Shown in pieces: positions 1 to 11,600 of a stretch of DNA of 64,000 bases. Under the pieces are notes generated by a model. The model ran no database searches. It had not been told where the DNA came from and worked only from the letters and a program-made list of their open reading frames with translations. A program made the translations under genes and the position numbers. The stretch covers positions 311,496 to 375,495 of the forward strand of contig CH002963.1 in the NCBI GenBank assembly GCA_000149265.1, read 5' to 3'. The first letter of the stretch is position 1, and the number at the start of each line of letters is the position of its first letter. The DNA comes from Ciona savignyi. Lineage: Eukaryota; Chordata; Ascidiacea; Phlebobranchia; Cionidae.

Positions 1-916
1 AAATGGCTTTAGAATAATAAGTATTAGCAATTTATATCATAAATCATAGAAGTGAAGACAGAACAAGAAAACTAGAACAGGAGGCAGTAATCTGTAACTG
101 CCAGCAATTTATAGAAATAAACCAGCCATCGATCAAAGATAAGATTATGTGGTGGGAACAGCCTATTTGTTTCATGATTGTTGCTTTTCAATATATAGCC
201 ATAATATGCAACGTAGACTAGCAATGTTGTTATTAACCCCTAGGCTACAAAATGAGAGTGTGAGAGATTTGGTATACATATGCATAGAAGTTTTAACAAA
301 TTTCTTTTGTTTTTTTCATTTCTAGAGTAAATTTAAGTTAATGTTGTAACACTAAAATGAATGACAGTTTTCAGCATTCTGGCATGGATGAAAGAAGTTT
401 TATTGTACACAATAAAACAACACAAATTTAGTCATGATCTCTTGAACCCCCGTACTTGGCGCCAATGGTGTGTAGATAAAGTGTTCTTCTGTTTGTTTCA
501 CTTAAATGCATAGTTATTTAACATATTAAGCGCTTGCTACATTAGCAATAAAATTATTAAAAGACACATCAGAAATACGAAAGAGCTGCATGTTTCCGAT
601 TTAAGTGGATGTAATTTTTACAATAATGGTGGATGCGATCTGGGTTAATCTGTGAGATAACTACCTTACGTATTCCCAATTTATTCTGACAATTAATTGG
701 GCCTACATTTCCCTTCCATCCCCTTTTTTTTCCCATTTACATGTATACAAAATGAAAATCCTATATTTAAAAAAATAAATATCTTCAATTTTCAATTTTT
801 CGATAATCACAAACTGAATTCAAAACCTTTTGTTATACTTTCTTGTGGTTTTTCATTCATATGGATAAAACATGAACGTCATATATCTTAAATATAAACC
901 TTCTATATGGTCAACA

Positions 917-1129
917 CTAAAAGGTGGGAAAGCGGGAAGGAGGAAAAGTGCTTTCTAAAACTTTTTTTAACTAATTTTAACCCTAACCCAAACACTAATC
1001 TCAAACCCAAAACTAACCTTAATTTCAACCCCATGTTCAAAACTTACTTTAAAAACATATTTTTATTTTAGTGTGCAGTTTCCCTTCTTTCCTCCTTCCC
1101 GCTTTTCCTACTTTTAGTTTTTCCCTAAC
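917..1129. repeat. Family C MITE copy 1
   Basis: The left end reads GGGAAAGCGGGAAGGAGG and the right end is its complement (CCTCCTTCCCGCTTTTCC), each next to a CACTAAAA/TTTTAGTG block. The interior is CTAACCC-like. This terminal-inverted-repeat layout with no coding capacity is typical of a non-autonomous DNA transposon. Eight related copies occur in the window. Confidence 0.7.
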
Positions 1130-1149
1130 TGCAACCTCATGTTTAACTC

Positions 1150-1190
1150 TTTCCGTCCCAACTCGCCATATATCGCGAGTTGGTGGGAAA
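1150..1190. repeat. Imperfect 41-bp hairpin
   Basis: CCAACTCGC and GCGAGTTGG form a perfect 9-bp stem around an 8-base AT-rich loop. The stem extends outward with one bulge to TTTCC/GGGAAA. Confidence 0.6.
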
Positions 1191-2274
1191 ACATGGTATC
1201 CCGCGTTGCACATAAATGGGTGCAAATCTAAAAAACGATTTCTCCGCAATGCGTAATGATGGTAGATACCTCAGCTATGGCTCATTCGATCAAGGAAACC
1301 CTCCAATTTATTCTCTGTAACTCTCGTGGAGAAATATTAAAAATGCGAGGAGTGATAGCCTTTCTTTTTCAAGGCTTCGCCTCTTATTTCTATCGATTTT
1401 ACACGAATTTACATTCGACTAACTCAGCCAATAGAAGTCGTGTTAACTTGCGGAGAAGCTCTTTTTGTCAAGCAAGTCTTTCTTTACATTCTCTGTGAAT
1501 TTCGTGCCATTGAGATAAGAGGGAGAGCGTTGGTGACGTTTTCGCTACATGCGGTAAGCGTCGTGTTCAGAACCCAGCTGGGCGTGCTGAGCGCACGATA
1601 AAAAAAAAGGCGGCGAGACTAGTTGCGTGTGCCCTGCTTTGATGAATATCATACACTTCGAGAATATTGGAAATAGTATTTGTGTTTGTTTGCTTTTGTA
1701 TGCCCTTTTTACACTTCCTTCACTGTTCTTTTTTATACTTTTCACTGTTTTAGTTCTACAAAACTTCAATGCGTTTTGGTTCATTTTTTCATAATATAGT
1801 TAGAATAAAGGGAAATTTCAATTAGGAATAGTAAAAAAACTACTAAAGATAAGAATACAGTTCAAATTTTCCTAAGTACAAAAACTATTAGACAGTCTAC
1901 ATTCCAATTTTCATATCATTTGGGCATACCAATAATTAGTGAGTATTTCGTTTGTCAGTGCACCTCAAATTTTTCAAAGTCGAGCAGAATTTTCTTTACA
2001 TATAAAGTGATGTTCACTAAAATTTGCATAATATATATTTTTTATTGGAGGTAGATTCTAGGTATGTGGCTTGTTTAAAAGAGGGGTAAACTATCTTTCC
2101 AACCATACTAAATATTAAATTATAGCATAAACTTTTGAAAAACTGTGCTAATTTGAAAATGACTAAAAATTGTAAAAAACACTGCGGGACAGCATGTTTA
2201 AATTAATGCATTTGGCCGGGAGTGAAAAAGTTAAAACTTTAAATACATACATTAAAAAAAAAAAAATTTTAAAC

Positions 2275-2469
2275 CCTTCGTTTCCAGTCGAGTTTTTCGG
2301 TCTCCTCATCTTCCTCATCCCCTCCCGCATCCGCCTTCTTCCCGAGGATCACCGTCTCCGCGTCTTTCGGACCCTGTTTGACGAGGACCTTCGCCATCAC
2401 ATCCGCCCAACCTGAGCTTTTTTCATCATCCGCATCAACCAATTCTGGATTCTCAACTGTCACCTTCAT
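2275..2469 (-). CDS. rrp15: RRP15-like rRNA-processing protein, first coding exon (partial)
   Basis: First 65 codons of a protein that resembles the start of the conserved part of RRP15, a nucleolar factor for 60S pre-ribosome maturation. The recognisable block is GWADVMAKVL, followed by a lysine-rich stretch, an acidic DEEDEETEK stretch and KLDWKRR. The ATG lies 15 nt after a good acceptor (TTTTAG at about 2485), so there is probably a 5' UTR exon or a trans-spliced leader upstream. The exon seems to end at a weak donor (AAGG/GTTT) near 2275, and the frame stops at 2269. The other two thirds of the family protein are not visible and should lie beyond the left edge. If no later exons exist, this is a gene fragment. 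The 5' end is duplicated at 2702-2795. Confidence 0.55.
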
Positions 2470-2701
2470 GTTTGCACAGTATTCCTAAAATACTTTGAAA
2501 CCTGGTGAATAAGGAATAAGGGAAAATGAGGGATTGAGAGAAATTGATTTCTCTAAATACCCCTGTATGGAAAGTACGTCAATTTTCGAAAGTACGTCAA
2601 TTTTTTTTTTTACTATTTTGTAAAAATCTTAAACAAACGTATTATTCTATCCTAAATCTATCGTGTCCATCAGCTAACATATCTATCTACGAAACAAAAC
2701 T

Positions 2702-2795
2702 AATTCTGGCTTCTCAACTATCACCTTCATGTTTACACAGTATTCCTAAAATACTTTGAAACCTGGTCAATAAGGAAAATGATGATAGGGAGAAA
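2702..2795. repeat. Partial duplicate of the RRP15 5' end
   Basis: This stretch repeats 2441-2543 in the same orientation with a few substitutions and small indels. It includes the acceptor, the 15-nt leader, the ATG and about ten codons on the minus strand, after which the frame diverges and stops. It is a diverged tandem duplication about 260 bp upstream of the real start. Confidence 0.7.
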
Positions 2796-2819
2796 CTAGA
2801 AACTGCTTACCACAGTCTA

Positions 2820-3830
2820 CGACTACAGAAACAAATTTTAACCCTGCTCCATACGGAATAGGTCCTTTATGGCGAATTGTACATTTGAACGTACGGTCTA
2901 CTTTAAGGGCTTCGGTTTTTTTTATATTTTAGGCACAAAAACTTATGGTAAACTTCTAAAAATGAACCAAAAGTCCTTCGGCCGGACAATACTAAAACAT
3001 TGCATTTCAAGGGAATTCCCCAACACATGGGCTTACATATTCATAGATGTCATAATTCTAATTTTTGGGAGAATCAAATTGAGGATTTTTAATAATTCCA
3101 AAACCGTTAAAAACACATATAGACAACAATAATTTCATCCAAGACAGCCGACTCATTGGTGGACGGGCAGCGGGATGTTTAGTTTTGGAAAGCCAATCGT
3201 TCAAGATATTTCACCAACTTTGTGAAGTGCCATACTTTACTTGAGCTATGTTTGAAAAAACTATTAATTAGGCTGATGTTTCATACACCCGTGTAAAAAA
3301 AACGATCGGATATATATATATGAACAAAAGTAATTCGAAAGGCCTTGCAAACACGTAAGGGGACGGATTTTATCTTGCGTACGCACTATTTCACTATGCC
3401 ATTCGGGCGTACTAATGTTTTCCCATTTACAGTATGGTGCGAGTTTAATCCCTTATTCAGTATTGAGGTCCGTGAGAACCGTTAATTAGTGTTGCCCCCT
3501 TAATGTTTGTCACTAATTTTACTTGGTCTCAATCGCGGGGACTACCCGTTTTAGAAAATGCTTTTTGTACAAATGTTAGATTAGTGGCGGTTAAAGAATA
3601 CATGAGATATTTTTGCATAACACGGGTATTGTTATTTTGCAAATAAAAATTAAACGCATGCGTTATTGTCTCTATGCATATATAACCCATAAATCTAAAA
3701 ACTTTATTCAAAAAAATTAAATTACTGCACAAATAAAATAATGTCATTTCCTGCATATTTAGAAATCCTAACTCTGTTGTGTAAAAGCGCTAAATGAAAA
3801 GAAGGATCTTCGTCTCAAGTCATATACGGG
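2820..3830. other. Intergenic spacer RRP15-TOE1
   Basis: No supportable exon. Short ORFs at 2869-3132 (+) and 3529-3756 (-) lack splice context and family resemblance. The minus-strand promoter of the RRP15-like gene is expected near 2500-2820, where GACTGTG/GTAAGCAG (minus strand, about 2808) could be the donor of an untranslated exon. Confidence 0.4.
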
Positions 3831-3831
3831 G

Positions 3832-3961
3832 AAAACTGAAAGGGGAGAAACTGCACACTATAAAAAAGATTATGGAATTAGAGTCAGTTTAGTTTAAACA
3901 TGGTGTTAGAGTTAGGGTTAGTTAGTTTTAGTGTGCAGTTTCCCACTTTCCCTCCTTTTAC
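3832..3961. repeat. Family C MITE copy 2, at the TOE1 promoter
   Basis: The ends GGGGAGAAACTGCACACTA and TTTTAGTGTGCAGTTTCCC are inverted repeats. The interior is TTAGGGTTAG-like. The copy is short and ends 83 bp upstream of the TOE1 ATG. Confidence 0.65.
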
Positions 3962-4044
3962 ATTGTTGTTTATTTAGTTCTGTACACTGTCATTTTAAGG
4001 AGTCGTTTTTATAGATAAGTTTATAAGAAATTGAGTTGTTGAGT

Positions 4045-5385
4045 ATGGACGTAATTGTCACCGAAGTCACTAAAGAAAATCTGGAACAGTTATGGCCGTA
4101 TGTTTTAAAGAATGTCAAGAACTCTTCTTTCATAGCAATGGATGCAGAAATGAGCGGTCTCGGAGCAAAGTCGGATATTATGAAATCTGATGTTGAGCAG
4201 AGGTACAAGGGAATCTGTTTGGGAGCTCAAACACATTCTATTATTTCACTTGGTCTCGCCTGTTTTGAGTCTGACAGCGAAAATCCTTTTCTCTACCATG
4301 TGAGTGTGTATAATTTTATTCTTCTATGTGCTGATCCGTTCACTATCGACCCAAGTGCAGTCAGCTTTCTTGTAAATCATGGCTTTAATTTCAACAAGCA
4401 ATTTTCCAGTGGCATAAATTACTACAGGGGCAATGATAAAGAAACTGCAAACAAATTCACAATGCGAAAACTGTTTTCAGAGATTATAAAGCTTAGAAAA
4501 CCACTGGTTTTGCATAATGGTTTAGTAGACTTGGTGTTTTTGTATCAATCATTCTATGCGGACTTACCAGCCACTTTAAATTCATTTATGGCGGACTTGT
4601 GTGAGATTTTTCCAAACGGAATATTTGACTGCAAGTACATAGCTGAGTTTTGCGATCGCTTAAACGCTTCTTACTTGCTGTATGTCTTCAAAGAAAATCA
4701 ACTTAAAAATGAGGAATTGACTGCTAGCGGTAACCCGAGTTTAAAAGTACATTTTCGAATGGAAAATGAAGGGGCAATATCGATTCCACTAAATATCGGC
4801 GGTGAGAACGGTTCTAAAAGTATTCCTGAGGGAGAAGGTGTGATATGTGAAAAGTATGCAGCTTATGGGTGGTGCGCTAAAGGAATAGGTTGTAAGAAAA
4901 GCCACAATATCGATGCAATTGTTCACATACACCGGTCGAAAAAAGACAACAAACGTAAGCGTAAACGAAAGAAAAGCAGCAGTGAAACCACTGAAGCACA
5001 AATGGACACTAAACAAACAAACCCCGCTGTTAACACTGAAAACGGTACCACCTTGAACCAAAACCATGTCAATAAAACTGCCTCCCACACTCAAGGCCAT
5101 AGATCAAGTTTGGATTCATTCATGACTGGCTATGTTTTCGCAACCTACATCACATCTCGGTGCACTGACCCTTCTCCTGCGCTTAATGGGCAAGATCAAA
5201 CATCCAATGAAGATGAAGCCACTTTCAAATCCGAGATCCCGAATTTAACCGAGGAAAATAGAAATCTTGTACTAAACAAACTCTTTCTCAGTGGAAAACC
5301 AATTCCGCTGCAAGTACGAAAAAGTCAATACAGTAAGACCTCCAAACACCACACTGAAAAACTATTGAAAGTTTATCTGTCTTGA
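4045..5385 (+). CDS. toe1: TOE1, DEDD-type 3' exonuclease (snRNA 3'-end deadenylase)
   Basis: Intronless gene for 446 aa. TOE1 is a Cajal-body deadenylase of the CAF1/Pop2 family that trims snRNA 3' tails. The nuclease domain fills about residues 1-230: D33 and E35 in FIAMDAEMSGLG are the first metal ligands, and PLVLHNGLVDLVFLYQSFY and ADLCEIFPNGIFD carry the later motifs. A CCCH zinc finger follows (C-x8-C-x5-C-x3-H, ending CKKSHNID), then a lysine/arginine tract (KRKRKRKK) that fits a nuclear localisation signal. The family's C-terminal block SLDSFMTGYVFATY is present, with SGKPIPL and SQYSKTSK near the end. Human TOE1 is somewhat longer, mainly in the linker. I chose ATG 4045; the frame is open a few codons further but with no ATG. 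An acceptor-like TTTTTATAG ends at 4014, 30 nt upstream. Confidence 0.93.
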   Translation: MDVIVTEVTKENLEQLWPYVLKNVKNSSFIAMDAEMSGLGAKSDIMKSDVEQRYKGICLGAQTHSIISLGLACFESDSENPFLYHVSVYNFILLCADPFTIDPSAVSFLVNHGFNFNKQFSSGINYYRGNDKETANKFTMRKLFSEIIKLRKPLVLHNGLVDLVFLYQSFYADLPATLNSFMADLCEIFPNGIFDCKYIAEFCDRLNASYLLYVFKENQLKNEELTASGNPSLKVHFRMENEGAISIPLNIGGENGSKSIPEGEGVICEKYAAYGWCAKGIGCKKSHNIDAIVHIHRSKKDNKRKRKRKKSSSETTEAQMDTKQTNPAVNTENGTTLNQNHVNKTASHTQGHRSSLDSFMTGYVFATYITSRCTDPSPALNGQDQTSNEDEATFKSEIPNLTEENRNLVLNKLFLSGKPIPLQVRKSQYSKTSKHHTEKLLKVYLS

Positions 5386-5519
5386 TATATATGCGTGTGT
5401 GTTTATGAGTAACCACAAATATGGTTTTATATGTGTTCATTTCAGCACACTTAACCAAGAAATGATTTTAACAAGACAAATTGCGGCCAAAATTATGGAA
5501 GTTATTCACTTTACTCTTT

Positions 5520-5525
5520 ATTAAA
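5520..5525 (+). terminator. Polyadenylation signal ATTAAA for TOE1
   Basis: A common AATAAA variant, 135 nt after the TOE1 stop, in an AT-rich 3' UTR. Confidence 0.45.
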
Positions 5526-7458
5526 TTAATGACCCTACGAATGCATACATTTTTTTACTTTTTTAAAACTCAAGTAAAATTGCAAATGTGCTCTGCTTTT
5601 AATCAAACACACTTTTTTAGTGGTCACAGCTGTATTAATTACATCCGATAGATTGTAGATGTAAATAGATAGGCATTTTCAATGGAGACCAAGCATCTGT
5701 GTTGATAACAAACAAGATTTAAAATGCAGTTCCTGGAAAACTGGGTGAGTCTTCTACGTGTATCGATGTATTATCGATTTATAACTATAGGCCTAGTTGT
5801 TATTAAAGGGATTTGAGATGTTGCCCACATTAGTAGGATATTGATAGTTTTTATAACAAGGGTACTGGTACTGGTTAAATTGCCATGCATTCAATATGAG
5901 TCTTCCACAGCTGTTAAAATGTATATTTTGGAATTAGTTTGTGATTTAATCCACTGGACCAAGTCAAAATTAGTCTGGTACATTGTCCAAGGTCACATTC
6001 ACGCATTAAAATGGAAAATGGTGGGGATTGAAACTAGACCTGATTCTAGTCAATGTCTCTCATCATTAAACATTACTTCTGTGAGGTAATACCTTTTAGG
6101 AATTTTTAGGAAATCCTTTAACAATATTAACTTATACTGCAATTATTAGACGAATGTGGTCTAAATGGAATAATAATTTTAACCCAAACATATGTTTATG
6201 GGTATAACACAGCATTGGGATAGCAAAAGTGCTTGATAAGTATTATAACCCAAATTGATAGTATACTCGTGTTGTGATTTTTTTGTTGATATCGTGAAAG
6301 TTTTGTTATAAAACATTACCACCTTTTCTCTCACAAGACTCTGTTTAGTCATGTTATTAACGCTTTAAGAACTGCCCATTTTAAACGACAACTTTTGAGT
6401 CATACCTGTCCAGAGTGGACATTACATATCAGCATAACAGTGCTTCTGTCTTTGTATAGCACAATGGCTGCTTTGACATGGAAAACATTAGGTTACTTCA
6501 TGCCCACCATTAACACGGCTTTAGCAGTATGCCGAATATAATGCAGAGCATAGATATCTCAGCGACTAAAACTACTAGGTTCAGGCAACACAACCGCTAG
6601 GTGAACCGACTGAATTTCGTGGCCGAAACTCATAAAAATTAATCTATAATTAGTCCCCATGTGTTACTAAATGTAACAATTTCTGTTGCTTTATATTCTT
6701 AAAAATTGGTGTGCAATGTCCACCATTTTAACTGTAAGTATTAACAACTGTTAGTTTTGCCATCTTTTCCCGTTCCTGTATCGTGATTATATTCGTTTGC
6801 CATTTTTAAAAACTGGGGCAAAAAATGAATAAAGTTAACTAAGTAATTATATCATTTTTATGACGTGTTTTAATCCTTTTTATCTGTCGTCTTTTCTTCT
6901 TCCTGTGTCATGAATTTTCATTTGCTACTACTTAATACTAGTGCATTGTTTGATGTGTGTTTTGGCATAACAGTTGTTGTATTTGTGCAATTGTATTACA
7001 CGTACGTTGCTTCTTCGTGTTTTTTTTGGGAAATAAAAAATCTTACCGTTAGATGGCGACAAAGGGCTGTACGGAATAAACGTTCCGAGCGAGAAGACGT
7101 TCGTTAGTGTAGTTATTACCAAACGACGCTTATCAAATTCGATTAAAATATCAGATAATAGAAGAGAGCGTGTTAATGTCTTTTTCGTTTTCATTATACC
7201 TTACAATATGTCCCTTGCGTTGTGGTGATCTACCTTCGATGGATGCGAGGTGATCTTACGATTGCCCGTGTATGTACCCCTTTGGTTTTCCCATCCACTG
7301 GGATAAACATAAGTATCCTATCCTTACGAACTGTAAAGGGGGTTTTGATGCTATAAAAGGGCCCGTAATTATAGGTTTAGTGTAATTCAAAACTTAATGC
7401 TAATAGAAGTTATAACTTACAAATTTTACTTAGCATATTTTCGACGGCTACGCACATA
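5526..7458. other. Intergenic spacer TOE1-CALHM
   Basis: No exon supported. It contains two diverged family D blocks (about 6735-6805 and 6860-6910) and a family B fragment (7220-7322, minus). The ORF at 5841-6089 has no splice sites or resemblance. Confidence 0.4.
7220..7322 (-). repeat. Family B repeat fragment
   Basis: Minus-strand copy of the family B head: GGATAAACAT at its right end and the GAGGTGATCTTACGATTGCC block match the other copies. Confidence 0.55.
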
Positions 7459-7650
7459 ATGGCGCCCTTTTCATCCGATAAATATCTGGTTACAAGCGAG
7501 ACACCAGTTTTTACCTCGCTTACGGACAAGTTTTCCTTACAATGCCACCCGTACGATGGGAAATCTTATTCAGCCGCCCGTGGTTGTGCCTTACCGTCGT
7601 GTCGGAGACGAAGTGAATTGTCGCGCCTCGCCGCCCACTCGCTTTCAAAG
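7459..7650 (+). CDS. Possible isolated first exon, unrecognised
   Basis: An ATG opens 64 codons that end exactly at a strong donor (TTTCAAAG/GTAAGTCG). The segment is GC-richer than its flanks. The predicted peptide begins MAPFSSDKYL and matches no family I know. The next exon to the right starts at the CALHM ATG in the same phase, so it could be an alternative or untranslated upstream exon of that gene. The CALHM N-terminus is complete from 8649, so the peptide is not needed. It could also be a chance ORF in promoter DNA. Confidence 0.25.
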
Positions 7651-7789
7651 GTAAGTCGTCGCTTTTCGTTGTATCTGTGACGCGTAACTCGGTGTTAGAA
7701 CGAGGGTAACTCATAAGAGGGACATTGCTACACCCCAATATATAGATTATAGCTAAGTTTAGTGCAAGGGACTTTCGGTTTGTATATGT

Positions 7790-7915
7790 ATTAAAGTTAA
7801 TGTAAAGACCGGGGTTAAAGTTAGCATTCTGGCGTAAAGTTGAGTTTTTAGTGCTGGGTTAGAATTAGTTGTAATAGTTTTAGTGAGCAGTTTCCTCTTT
7901 CCCTACTTTTCGTGT
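7790..7915. repeat. Family C MITE copy 3, left end decayed
   Basis: The right end TTTTAGTGAGCAGTTTCC matches other copies. The GGTTAAAGTTAG interior is recognisable, but the left terminal repeat is not. Confidence 0.5.
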
Positions 7916-8648
7916 TACTTCTATATTTTAACTGTTAGAAAGTCCGGTTCAGCGCATACAAGATAGCATCTAGTCAGTTTCGCTACTCGTACAATGACAG
8001 CTTACATTCGCTCTTTATTGGAAGCTTCAAGAATTCTAAAGCCGGTCGTTAGACCAATTTTAGTTTTGCCCGGCGGTCATGTTTGAAATAGTCCATATAA
8101 CTTACTCTCACGCCTTGGAAGAGTTTGGTCCCGCCCGTTTTAGGCGAGCAGCAAATTTCGTGTTTGAGTACAATTTAAAGCGGGAGATATGTTGAATAGA
8201 ATTCTTTATTTACGATCTTTCGGGCGCGTCGACCAGCGGTGCGTGAAACAGGTTCGAATTTAAACAATGACAACCGTAAGTTTCATGGACACCCGAGATA
8301 TTAATCATATGTAGCGCGGTAGGTATATATTGCAGGTTAATCAGAAGCATCCTAAGTTTACCAGCACCATCCTATATCACAATGGTCAAAGGACAGACAG
8401 AAACGAGTTTAGTTCAGAAAGACAAAAACTAATTCTTTTTCTGTTAAAGTTTTAAACAGTTATCACCAGAACTTACCAACACAGGTTAAAACAAATAGAT
8501 TTAGAATTATAGCCAGTTTTGGAAAGTCCTGTTTTTTTCTCCAAATAGTAAGTAAATAATTCTGTATTTTACTTTTAGAGAATTCTAAATCTTGGTTGTT
8601 TACTGGGAAAAAGGAAAGTCGCGATTTGGTGTTAGCCTTGTTTAAAAG

Positions 8649-11600
8649 ATGGCGACCATTTTCGCTGCTTTTGGTAAGTAATATTGCGCTCTTTTAGAAT
8701 TTAGAGAATTTACTGACTGACTTTCTAAGTTATTAGATTACGGGTTCGGGTTGTGTGTGTTGTTTGTAATGTTTATATTGCTTTGGTTTTGTTTAGTCGA
8801 ATAATCCGATGAGTTCTCGCAACTTGCGAAGTTTCTCGCCCAAGGACACAACATATGACGTTGTGACACGTCATCAAAATGCAAATGAGGGTCCATGAGC
8901 TATAACTCATTTGTAAATCGTACCTTCCCTATGTAAAGGATACATTCGGTTGCACACTGACCCAAAAGCTTGGTGGGGCTGCGCGTCACTTTTCAGTCGA
9001 AACGTTGTAGGATCAAAACCGGTTCTTGGCTGTTTGTTGTGTACTTAGTCAAGGCACTTATCGCCTGAACCAAATGTTTTTTTATTAAAACTGAAAGAAC
9101 GTCTCAATCCTATACAACGCAGTGCAATAACCCCGGTAACCTAAATGTGGACGCGAGGTAATCTGACGATTGCCCGTATAACTTTCCTTGCGTTTTCCAA
9201 TTCATGAATGAAAAACATTTTTATACGAAAATGGAAATCTTGGTTAGTTGGTAAGATATGGCCCGAAAAACTAAAATTTTCCATGTGGTGGGATAAAATT
9301 AAGCACTGACTATTGTCATATTACTTCGTGTTTAAAGACCAGCGGTAAAACCTATAAATAAATGTGGTTAGTTTTTGTTCAAGTCGTTACTAACTGGGTG
9401 CAGGCAACATTAAGTACGTTGCACAAAGAGGCAATTAACTAGATGAGGCTGGATTCGGTCCCACAACCTTTCGAATGGCGATTTGACCCAAAGAGGTTAA
9501 CTGGTCATTGCAAAACCCACATACGTGTAGTTAATGATTGCATAAGTATATTTAGTATTTAACAAGTTATATTGCATTTAAACGTCCCGAATATATTGCA
9601 TTAAGCCAATATATATGTTAACAGACCAGTCTAAAGGGTCAGGTTCGAACCTTAAACCTCTCAGGTTAAGTTCCCCGTGCTAAACCTCCAATCCAATGCT
9701 TTTGAACACTGTAGTTTGTAAGCAATCACCAGTTATCGCTTAAGCACGAAAAGTTTTAATCCAAATATTTTTTTTTCAGGCAAAACTGTCGGCAATAACA
9801 AAAATTCGATTCAGAATTTCGGAATTGTCGGCGTTACAATTGCCACTGAGGAAATAGCCAAATTTATATTTTTCTATTGCCCATGCGACTACCCAGCAAA
9901 TAAGGTAATTTATAACACAGCGTTTCCCAACCTGTTTTGGTCGCGGGCTATTTCCTTACCAGAGAGTCTTTGCGGACTTATAGTGCATTAATTTTCCATT
10001 AGCGTTAGTCAAAAGTGTAGCGTAACTGGACTATGTGCATACCAAACACTACTACAAACTTAAAATTATCATGAGTTACAATGTCTCGTTGATAAAAACA
10101 TATCCCTGCTGTTTATAACGATCAAAAACAAATAACAGTTTTGCAAATTGTTGATGTGCTTGCGGACTCATTTAAACCTTCTACGGACTCATTTGAGACC
10201 GCGGACTCGGGTTGGGAAACACTGCATAACACAAGAGCCATCTTATAACTAATTTAAAGTTTTTACTACTTACATTTAATTTGGTACTGTCTGCATTAGT
10301 TACTGTATTATACTAAAACAAACAGTTCGGTTCGGAATAAACCATGCTCGGTTATATAATATCACACGTTTGTATCCGTATAGGTTGTTTTTGACAGCTT
10401 ACCATGTTTTTATAGCTTACTTAATATTTTTTACGACTTATTTAAAGGATACGATACTCCTGTTTATTTTGGCACAATTGCCTTTATTACGTTGGTATGC
10501 TTCATAACCAGACATGGAGCTTTTACAGTTTGTTATGTCGACATAAAACAATTTCTTTTATTATCCATTTAAATCAGTGCTGGGTTATTGCAATGTGTTA
10601 AAGTGCTAGGGATACACTTATCCGAATCAGTTTTGATTCTGGAATCAATAATTTTAAATAATATGTAAAAAATAAAACTCATTTTGTGTTATTATACGCA
10701 CTTAATTCCTAATATGATTCCATTCCAATTCAATTAGAATTCGAATTTTGATTATGGAATGTAAAAATCCCTATTAAGTTAAAAATATCTGTAAACTAAA
10801 AGTTTTGACGTTTTATCCTGTCTTCTTAACTTATTGTACCATTCTTTTAACTTTTATACCATTCTTTTAGCTTATTGTACCAATATTTTTTTTAAATGTA
10901 CCAATATTTTTTTTAAATGTACCATTCTTTTTTTTAATGTAATAAAGGAGTAAAAAAACAAACTATACCCCACATAAGTAAGTTGTGTCCCTGTTTTACA
11001 ACCAATTCTCCCCAACAGCTCTACGGTTCGGTGTTTATTTGGGGCCCTGCGTTTGTGCTTCTACTTGCCGGGTTTCTTGTCAACCGTAGAACGTGGAGAC
11101 TTACCACGGGTAAGTGGGTAGTCTGCTTTATCCTATAATACCACCTTTCCATCGAGCGCTTCGCTGCCTCCAAATAACCACTGTACGCCGCGAACTAATC
11201 TAGCGTGGCCGGTTGTGGTGTTTACTTTATGACACACAAGCGAATAGTTTCACGGTTACAGTGAATTTAAATTTTTTTGGCTTGTGAAACTCAATAAATG
11301 TCTTACTGTTGATTTGTGTATCTAATATTGTTATTATATAAAAAAATTAACCTGGCAAATTATGTATATATATCAAAACAAGCAAATTTGCATTTGCGTA
11401 GAAAAAAATAGTTTCTAAGCATAAAACATATTTAAATACAACTTTTACTGTAGACCTTTGCTACACCGGTCGTTTTAACCAAATCTATTTCCTTTTAAGG
11501 TTTATGCAATCGCTCTCAGGGCATCGGTAAAGGCGGAAAACGGATTTTTCACTTTCTATTTATATTTTTCCAAATCTTCGTCAAAGCGGCAATAGCACCT

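Larger units (their letters stand above)
1..2268. other. Non-coding left flank
   Basis: AT-rich DNA with no supportable exon. It would be intron or downstream sequence of the RRP15-like gene on the minus strand, but none of its later exons was found here. It holds a family C MITE (917-1129), an imperfect hairpin (1150-1190) and short overlapping ORFs on both strands around 1050-1780 without splice context. I see nothing else. Confidence 0.5.

Noticed and set aside
917-1129. True telomeric repeat near the left edge
   Set aside because: The CTAACCC-like steps are irregular and sit inside a transposon with inverted ends, so this is not a telomere tract.
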